Assembly (NCBI RefSeq): GCF_030268005.1
Contig: NZ_BRZC01000001.1
Span: 1-64,000 of the forward strand
Source of the DNA: Microbacterium arabinogalactanolyticum
Lineage (GTDB): Bacteria > Actinomycetota > Actinomycetes > Actinomycetales > Microbacteriaceae
Direction of reading: 5' to 3'
Length of the DNA: 64,000 nucleotides
This document shows positions 58,867 to 64,000 of the stretch, piece after piece; position 1 is the stretch's first letter, and each line of letters begins with the position of its first letter. The position numbers and the translations under genes are program-made. The notes below the pieces were generated by a model. The model saw only the letters and a program-made list of their open reading frames with translations, was not told the DNA's origin and searched no databases.

Positions 58867-59705
58867 CACTCCTCCCATTCCGGGTCGTCGGCGACGGTCG
58901 GACGCGCCTGGCGCAGCACCGTGATGCCGCCCGAGACCGTGTTCGCGCGCACGTCGACGAAGCTGCCGGCGAGCTCGCCCATCTGACCGGTGAAGTTGCT
59001 CGGTCCGCCGCTGGAGCGCTGGATGCCGTCGACCATGAGCTTGCCGCTCATGCTGCGCAGGGCGTAGTTCGCCGGCAGGGTCTCGTCCAGGCGCACGGTC
59101 ACTCCGCCCGAGACGGTGTTGACGTTCAGGGTGTTCACGTCGCCGAGCGCGTCGATGAGCACGGAGCCCGACACTGTGTCGATGACGGCCTTGCGCAGCG
59201 AGCCGGTCACGGCGACGTCGCCCGAGACGCTGTTCGCGACCACGGAGCCGGTCAGGCCGCGCAGCTGCACGTCGCCGGAGACGGAGTTCGCCGAGAGGTC
59301 GCCGGTCACGTCGTCGGCGATGATGTCGCCGGAGACGGTGTTGAGCTTGACGTCATTGCGGATGCCGGACACCAGCGCGCCTGCACTGACCACGCCGAGC
59401 GTGAGTGCGATCGCGCGCGGCACGGCGACGCTGATCTCGGCCTTGGGGCCGCCGGCGCCGAAGTTGCGGAACACCTCGAGGAAGTTGTCCCACCCGATCT
59501 GGGGGTGGTCGATCTCGATCTGGGTGCCGTCGGACTCGACGCGCAGGTCCTTGATGGTGACGCCGTGCACCTCGATGCGGATGCCGGGTTCGTCGTGTGC
59601 GACCACGTCGACCTGTCCGCCGACGAGCCCGACCTTGAGCCGGGACGCGGAGGCGATGTCGATGACGCGTTCCTCGCCGGGGGCGATGAGCCACTTCTCG
59701 GTCAT
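58866..59705 (-). CDS. DUF4097 beta-strand repeat protein
   Basis: A 279-residue protein made of repeated beta-helix-like strands: SGDIIADDVTGDLSANSVSG and TGSVVANSVSGDVAVTGSL, then INALGDVNTLNVNTVSGGVT-like turns every 18-20 residues, typical of DUF4097/DUF4098 proteins (putative adhesin fold). No signal peptide is evident at the N-terminus (MTEKWLIAPGEERVIDIASA). It is coupled to PadR, with which it is often paired. The biochemical role is unknown. Confidence 0.9.
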   Translation of the reverse strand: MTEKWLIAPGEERVIDIASASRLKVGLVGGQVDVVAHDEPGIRIEVHGVTIKDLRVESDGTQIEIDHPQIGWDNFLEVFRNFGAGGPKAEISVAVPRAIALTLGVVSAGALVSGIRNDVKLNTVSGDIIADDVTGDLSANSVSGDVQLRGLTGSVVANSVSGDVAVTGSLRKAVIDTVSGSVLIDALGDVNTLNVNTVSGGVTVRLDETLPANYALRSMSGKLMVDGIQRSSGGPSNFTGQMGELAGSFVDVRANTVSGGITVLRQARPTVADDPEWEE

Positions 59706-59726
59706 TGTCGTTCTCTTCCTGGTTGG

Positions 59727-59775
59727 GCGATATCGAGATATATCGCGTATTGCGAGAGTAACACGATATATCTCG
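59727..59775 (-). promoter_or_regulatory. Paired PadR-type operators
   Basis: CGAGATATATCG (59734-59745) and its exact reverse complement CGATATATCTCG (59764-59775) are separated by 18 bp. The first lies in a larger GCGATAT-N6-ATATCGC palindrome (59727-59746). They occupy the promoter of the DUF4097-PadR operon. Confidence 0.7.
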
Positions 59776-59816
59776 AGTTCGTCAAGGGGTTCAGCAAAGA
59801 ATCAGGAACATCCTGC

Positions 59817-59847
59817 TTGACCTTGACGTAACGTCAACTTCTACCGT
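59817..59847 (+). promoter_or_regulatory. MerR-type promoter with 19-bp spacer
   Basis: TTGACC (59817-59822) and TACCGT (59842-59847) are 19 bp apart, the long spacing used by MerR activators. A palindrome TTGACGTAACGTCAA (59823-59837) fills the spacer. It drives the TipAS-type regulator at 59880. Confidence 0.7.
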
Positions 59848-59879
59848 GGACATATCGACGAACGAGAGGAGCGGATGCC

Positions 59880-60668
59880 ATGGACTGGTCGATCCAGGAG
59901 ATCGCCCGCCTCGCGGGGGCGACGAGCAGGACGCTGCGTCACTACGACGACATCGGCCTGCTCGCCCCCTCGCGCATCGCCGCCAACGGCTATCGGCACT
60001 ACGACGAGGCCGCGCTCGTGCGCCTGCAGCGCATCCTGCTGCTGCGCGAGCTCGGGCTCGGCCTGCCGCAGATCGCCGAGGTGCTCGGCGATTCGGCGGG
60101 CTCAGCGGCCCAGGTGGCCGAGGCATCCGCTCTGCAGACCCACCTCGAGCTGCTCCGTCAGGAGCAGCAGCGGATCGGGCGGCAGATCGCGTCCGTCGAA
60201 TCGACCATCACCGCATTGACAGAAGGGAAGGAACTCATGGCCGAGAACATGTTCGACGGCTTCGACCACACGCAGTACAAGGAGGAGGTCGAGGAGCGCT
60301 GGGGTCGCCAGGCGTACGCCGACGGCGACCGCTGGTGGCGCGGCCTCTCCGACGACGACCGCGCCGCCTGGAAGCAGCGCGTCGCGGATCTGAACCGCGA
60401 CTGGATCGCCGCCGCCGAGAGCGGCATCGCCCCGGACTCCGATGAGGCGCAGGCCGTCGCCCGCCGTCACGTCGAGTGGCTCACGGGCGTGCCGGGCACC
60501 CCGGCATCCGCCCCGGGTGGCGACGTGAAGGGCTACGTGATGGGCCTCGGCGAGATGTACGTCGCCGACCCGCGTTTCGGCGCCAACTACGCGACGAGCG
60601 ACGGCGGCTCCACCGGCGCCGAGTTCGTCCGCGACGCCCTGCGCGTCTACGCGGACGCGAACCTCTGA
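59880..60668 (+). CDS. MerR family regulator with TipAS domain
   Basis: A 262-residue regulator. An N-terminal MerR winged helix (IQEIARLAGATSRTLRHYDD, then IGLLAPSRIAANGYRHYDE) and a coiled-coil (about residues 80-115) lead to a TipAS antibiotic-binding domain (MFDGFDHTQYKEEVEERWG, DGDRWWRGLSDDDRAAWKQR, AQAVARRHVEWLTG near 200). TipA-type proteins sense thiopeptides or other cyclic peptides and activate genes. The promoter has the 19-bp spacer of MerR targets, so it probably activates itself. No obvious resistance gene is attached. Confidence 0.92.
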   Translation: MDWSIQEIARLAGATSRTLRHYDDIGLLAPSRIAANGYRHYDEAALVRLQRILLLRELGLGLPQIAEVLGDSAGSAAQVAEASALQTHLELLRQEQQRIGRQIASVESTITALTEGKELMAENMFDGFDHTQYKEEVEERWGRQAYADGDRWWRGLSDDDRAAWKQRVADLNRDWIAAAESGIAPDSDEAQAVARRHVEWLTGVPGTPASAPGGDVKGYVMGLGEMYVADPRFGANYATSDGGSTGAEFVRDALRVYADANL

Positions 60669-60696
60669 GCCGCCTCCGCATCGCGCCTCGGCGCAT

Positions 60697-60773
60697 GTTC
60701 GGGAGGAGTTCGCGCGCTCGGGAGGAGATTCCCGGGCCGGGACTCCTCCCGTCCGCGTTTTCCCCTCCCGAAC
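60697..60773. repeat. Nested inverted repeat in an intergenic gap
   Basis: Outer arms GTTCGGGAGG (60697-60706) and CCTCCCGAAC (60764-60773); inner arms CGGGAGGAG (60719-60727) and CTCCTCCCG (60743-60751). The two GGGAGGAG copies are also direct repeats. It lies between the convergent MerR and LacI genes and may terminate both, or be a repeat element. Confidence 0.75.
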
Positions 60774-60795
60774 GGATCGGGGCGGCGCCGTCGGC

Positions 60796-61878
60796 TCAGC
60801 GCGGCGGCATGGCGACGGAGTCGCGGTGCACGAGATAGGTGCCGAGTGTGAGGCCCTGCTCGGGCGTCCGCGAGAACGCGTCCGGCTCGTCGATCGCGGC
60901 GCGCAGCGCCTCCTGGCCGAGCTGCTCCAGCGGCACGTGCACCGTCGTGAGCTTGGGTGACAGGTTCGCGGCGAGCGGGGTGTCGTCGTAGGCGACCACC
61001 GACACATCCGTGGGGATGCGAAGACCCGCGTCACCCAGCGCGTCGTACACGCCCGAGGCGATGGTGTCGTTGACGGCGAAGATCGCCGTGACGTCCGGAT
61101 GCTCCTCCATCAGGGCGCGCGTGCTGGCGTAGCCGACGTCGCGGCCGAAGCCCTCGATGCGGATCAGATCCTCGTCGATGTCGATGCCCCGCGACGCGAG
61201 AGCGCGCAGGTAGCCGTCGCGGCGCAGGCCGATGGTCGGGAGGTGGCTCTCGCCGCCGACCATCGCGATGCGCCGGTGCCCGTTAGCGATCAGGTGCTCC
61301 GTGACGGAGAAGGCGCCGCCCTCGGTGTCGTACGCCACGGAGCGTGCCGCGGACGGCAGGTCCAGCGTCGGATGCGCGCACAGCACGAGCCGACTCCCCA
61401 TGGCGGCGAGCGCATCGGCGCGCTGGGCCAGCTGGCGCCGGTACGCGGGGTCGCTGCTGCCGCCGCTCACGACGATCACGGCGTCGACGCGGCGCTCGCG
61501 CATCCGGTCGATCAGCGCGATCTCGGCGCCGGGGCGGAAGGACGTCGTCGCGATGATCGCGAGGCGTCCGGACTCCTGGGTGGCGCGCTCCAGCCCGCGC
61601 ACCATGTAGCCGAAGAACGGGTCGACGAGCTCGGGCACGATGATCCCGATCGTCTTGGTGTCGGACTGCGTCAGCGCGCGCGCGTTCGCGTTCGCGGCGT
61701 ATCCGAGCTTGGACACGGCTCGCATGACCCGCTCGCGGGTGGCTGCGGCGACCGGATAGTTGCCGTTCAGCACTCGCGAGACGGTCGCGGTGGAGACCTG
61801 CGCGGCGGCGGCGACGTCGCTGACTGTGGCCGGCCGACGAAGCCCCCGGACGCGAGTCTGCTCAGATGTCGAAGACAC
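60796..61878 (-). CDS. LacI family transcriptional regulator
   Basis: A 360-residue repressor: helix-turn-helix and hinge (ATVSDVAAAAQVSTATVSRV, then LNGNYPVAAATRERV) and a sugar-binding core (TIGIIVPELVDPFFGYMVRG; VAYDDTPLAANLSPKLTTVH). It lies 21 bp after the dehydrogenase stop on the same strand, so the two form an operon. The near-identical GATAGnAATCGCTTACT sites before the dehydrogenase and the divergent permease are its likely operators. The GTG start was chosen because the preceding residues continue no homology. Confidence 0.9.
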   Translation of the reverse strand: MSSTSEQTRVRGLRRPATVSDVAAAAQVSTATVSRVLNGNYPVAAATRERVMRAVSKLGYAANANARALTQSDTKTIGIIVPELVDPFFGYMVRGLERATQESGRLAIIATTSFRPGAEIALIDRMRERRVDAVIVVSGGSSDPAYRRQLAQRADALAAMGSRLVLCAHPTLDLPSAARSVAYDTEGGAFSVTEHLIANGHRRIAMVGGESHLPTIGLRRDGYLRALASRGIDIDEDLIRIEGFGRDVGYASTRALMEEHPDVTAIFAVNDTIASGVYDALGDAGLRIPTDVSVVAYDDTPLAANLSPKLTTVHVPLEQLGQEALRAAIDEPDAFSRTPEQGLTLGTYLVHRDSVAMPPR

Positions 61879-61899
61879 GGCGCCTCATCCCGTTGTCCG

Positions 61900-62907
61900 T
61901 CATGCGGTGATCGCCAGGTCGGCGGACCGCACTTCATGGTCGAAGGTATCACTCGCCGCGAACCGGGCGACCTCGTCGACGGCGAGCTCGCCGAGCCGCA
62001 CGATCTCGTTGCCGAGCGCGCCGGCGATGTGCGGGGTGATGACGACGTTCGGCAGCCCGTACAGCGGTGAATCGGCGGGCAGCGGCTCGGGGTGCACGAC
62101 ATCGAGGTACGCGTCCAGCCGGCCGGTGACCAGCTCCGCAGTGAGTGCGTCGGTGTCGATGATCGCACCGCGTGCCGTGTTCACGAGCACGGTGCCGTCG
62201 CGCATCAGCGACAGCTCGTGCGCGCCGATCATGCCGACGGTCTGCGCGGTGAGGGGTGCATGCACGCTCACCGCATCGCTGCGCCGGCACAGCTCGTCCA
62301 GGCCGACCAGCTCGGCGCCGAGCTCGGCGGCGGCCGTGGGCGAGAGGTAGGGATCGTGCAGCAGGATGCGGACATCGAGCGTGCGCAGCATCCGCAGGGT
62401 CTCCCGCCCCACCCGCGATGCGCCGATCAGGCCGACGGTCACGCCGTTCGTGCCGATGGGCGGGAATCCGGCGGTGTCGCGCACCGCCTTGGTGCGACGG
62501 AGCCGCTCGGCGAAGCGGGAGGCGCGCTTGAGCCCGAAGACGATGCTCGCCAGCGTGAACTCGGCCACGGGGATGGCGTTCGCGCTGGCGCAGGTGCTCA
62601 CGCGGATGCCCCTGTCGTACACGGCGGGGTCGAGGAAGGTGCGCACGGTCCCCGCGGCGTGAACGATCGCCCGCAGGCGCGGGGCCTGTGCGAGCGTCGC
62701 GAGCCCGAAGCGCGGGGCACCCCAGCCCGTGATGAGCACCTCGGTCTCCGCGAGGAGCTCGCGGGACGCGGCGGAGTCGAACTCCTCCATCGGCAGGGGA
62801 GTGATCACCTCGGCGATCGAGCCCAGGCGCTCGAGGAGCGACGCAGGGAACGCCGCGAGGTGGTCGTCGCGGTTCATCGCGAACGCGACGCGGGGGTGCC
62901 AGCTCAT
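61900..62907 (-). CDS. D-isomer-specific 2-hydroxyacid dehydrogenase
   Basis: A 335-residue NAD-binding dehydrogenase. The Rossmann motif is GLIGASRVGRE (about residue 160), the Arg is in NTARGAIIDTDAL, the Glu in DVVHPEPLP and the His in ITPHIAGA. ATG 62907 was chosen because GGAGATG precedes it and the residues upstream to 62955 are not conserved. It is divergent from a sugar permease and in operon with a LacI gene, so it may act on a sugar-derived hydroxyacid. It is only distantly related to the copy at 193-1128. Confidence 0.87.
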   Translation of the reverse strand: MSWHPRVAFAMNRDDHLAAFPASLLERLGSIAEVITPLPMEEFDSAASRELLAETEVLITGWGAPRFGLATLAQAPRLRAIVHAAGTVRTFLDPAVYDRGIRVSTCASANAIPVAEFTLASIVFGLKRASRFAERLRRTKAVRDTAGFPPIGTNGVTVGLIGASRVGRETLRMLRTLDVRILLHDPYLSPTAAAELGAELVGLDELCRRSDAVSVHAPLTAQTVGMIGAHELSLMRDGTVLVNTARGAIIDTDALTAELVTGRLDAYLDVVHPEPLPADSPLYGLPNVVITPHIAGALGNEIVRLGELAVDEVARFAASDTFDHEVRSADLAITA

Positions 62908-62936
62908 GAACATCTCCGAGAACGATGGAAACAGAC

Positions 62937-62953
62937 AGTAAGCGATTTCTATC
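62937..62953 (-). promoter_or_regulatory. LacI-type operator before the dehydrogenase
   Basis: GATAGAAATCGCTTACT on the minus strand is identical at 16 of 17 positions to GATAGCAATCGCTTACT at 63057-63073. It lies 30 bp upstream of the dehydrogenase start. Confidence 0.7.
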
Positions 62954-63024
62954 ATGCTTTCCGCTTCAGGCGCCAGAGGTGACGGCCGAATCGCCCTAGA
63001 TCTCCGGAAATGTCACGACTGGCG

Positions 63025-63073
63025 TTGACAACGCGATCATCGACGGGCTACCTTGCGATAGCAATCGCTTACT
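63025..63073 (+). promoter_or_regulatory. Promoter and LacI-type operator of the permease operon
   Basis: TTGACA (63025-63030) and TACCTT (63049-63054) are 18 bp apart. The operator GCGATAGCAATCGC (63055-63068), part of GATAGCAATCGCTTACT, lies directly after the -10 box. Confidence 0.75.
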
Positions 63074-63112
63074 AAGGCGACGTTTCATCCACAACGACGT
63101 TCGGAGGATGCG

Positions 63113-64000
63113 GTGGTCTCGACACCCGTCACGAGCAGGCCGAAGGCCGCCGCGGCCGAGCCGGCGCGCCCGGTCACGGGGCACGCGCGCCGGCTGGACC
63201 GCAAGGGTCGCACGCGACTGAGCTTCGCCGCCCGCTTCCGGCGCGACCGCGTCATGCTCCTGCTGGTGATGCCCGGGTTCCTGTACTTCGTGGTCTTCCA
63301 CTGGCTGCCCATCCCCGGCAACATCATCGCGTTCGAGGACTACCAGCCCTACCTCGGCTTCGTCGACAGCGTGTGGGTCGGCCTGGACAACTTCGCCGTC
63401 GCGTTCTCCGACCCGGCGTTCTGGTACGCACTGCGCAACACCCTCGTGATCATGGTGATGCAGCTCGTGCTGTTCTTCCCCGTGCCGATCGCCCTGGCGC
63501 TGCTGCTGAACAGCATCATGTCGCCCAAGCTCAAGAAATTCGTGCAGAGCGTGATCTACCTGCCGCACTTCCTGGGCTGGGTGATCATCGTCTCGCTGTT
63601 CACGCAGATCCTCGGGCCCACCGGACTCATCCCGAACTTCCTCGACTCCCTCGGGATGGGGCGGATCAGCCCGATGACCGACCCCGCCACGTTCCCGCTG
63701 CTCGTCACCGTCCAGACCATCTGGAAGGACGCGGGCTGGGGCACGATCATGTTCCTCGCCGCGCTGGCCAGCATCGACGACAGCCTCTACGAGGCGGCGG
63801 CCATCGACGGTGCCGGCCCGTGGCGGCGCACGTGGGCGGTGACGATCCCGGGCATCATGCCCATCGTCATCCTGCTGCTGATCCTCAACCTCGGCACGGC
63901 GCTGTCCGTCGGGTTCGAGCAGATCATCCTGCAGCGCAACAACGTCGGTGCACAGGCGGGCGAAGTGCTGGATACCTACGTCTACTTCCACGGCATCGTC
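63113..64000 (+). CDS. ABC sugar permease, LplB type (partial at window end)
   Basis: The open frame runs from GTG 63113 to the window end, at least 296 residues. GGAGG lies five bases upstream of the start. About six helices follow a basic N-terminus of about 45 residues. The EAA loop is EAAAIDGAGPWRRTWAVTIP near residue 225, and the sequence (FVVFHWLPIPGNIIAFEDYQ and YLPHFLGWVIIVSLFTQILG) matches the LplB/YtcP branch of polysaccharide and oligosaccharide importers. It is the first gene of an operon under the 63055 operator; the rest lies beyond the window. Confidence 0.92.
   Translation, partial: MVSTPVTSRPKAAAAEPARPVTGHARRLDRKGRTRLSFAARFRRDRVMLLLVMPGFLYFVVFHWLPIPGNIIAFEDYQPYLGFVDSVWVGLDNFAVAFSDPAFWYALRNTLVIMVMQLVLFFPVPIALALLLNSIMSPKLKKFVQSVIYLPHFLGWVIIVSLFTQILGPTGLIPNFLDSLGMGRISPMTDPATFPLLVTVQTIWKDAGWGTIMFLAALASIDDSLYEAAAIDGAGPWRRTWAVTIPGIMPIVILLLILNLGTALSVGFEQIILQRNNVGAQAGEVLDTYVYFHGIV

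Overview
The window is GC-rich (about 70%) and gene-dense. It begins inside the 3' end of a 5S rRNA gene. Base composition, the actinobacterial 5S sequence, abundant GTG starts, frequent leaderless promoters, DUF3073, PurS and the very common GGATGCC/GGCATCC words all fit a Microbacteriaceae chromosome, most likely Microbacterium or a close relative. No phage, plasmid, transposase, tRNA or CRISPR locus was found.

Left part (0.2-17.6 kb): a sugar-utilisation island. A D-2-hydroxyacid dehydrogenase is divergent from two ABC importer operons. Each has a lipoprotein and two permeases but no ATPase, and the first ends with a GH63-like (alpha/alpha)6 glycosidase. An FCD-type GntR regulator follows, then a second operon of GH42 beta-galactosidase, two-subunit glycine dehydrogenase GcvPA/GcvPB, an AcoX/NAD-kinase-like protein and an SDR. 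CTGTATACAG-type operators lie before both main operons, with a weaker version before the second importer, which suggests one regulon.

Middle (17.7-34 kb): purQ/purS, a MerR regulator, apt, then a cellobiose-type pair (GH1 beta-glucosidase and a CebR-like LacI regulator) with a perfect TGGGAGCGCTCCCA operator. Next come a secreted metzincin and a probable 5-oxoproline (pyroglutamate) system. This comprises an exported pyroglutamyl-peptidase-like protein, an FCD GntR regulator, an NRAMP-like transporter, PxpA, a DUF1445/D-glutamate-cyclase-family protein, a PxpB-PxpC fusion and a biotin carboxylase-BCCP fusion. Matching GATTGTTCAACAATC-type operators flank both transcription units.

Right part (34-64 kb): mostly housekeeping genes. 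These include pncC, a NarL-type two-component system, DUF1266 and membrane proteins, TetR, an NCS2 uracil permease, purC, purD, purM, purF, a PadR/MFS efflux pair, an XRE/membrane-protein locus, NUDIX, sterol-carrier-like, YceI, MOSC, DUF3073, universal stress, PadR/DUF4097 and MerR-TipAS genes. The window ends in a second sugar locus: a LacI regulator, a D-2-hydroxyacid dehydrogenase and a truncated LplB-type permease sharing a near-identical operator.

Several gene junctions carry dispersed stem-loop repeats. Similar palindromes occur in frame inside two coding sequences. At least thirteen genes have a -10 hexamer 6-7 nt before the start codon, as expected of leaderless mRNAs.
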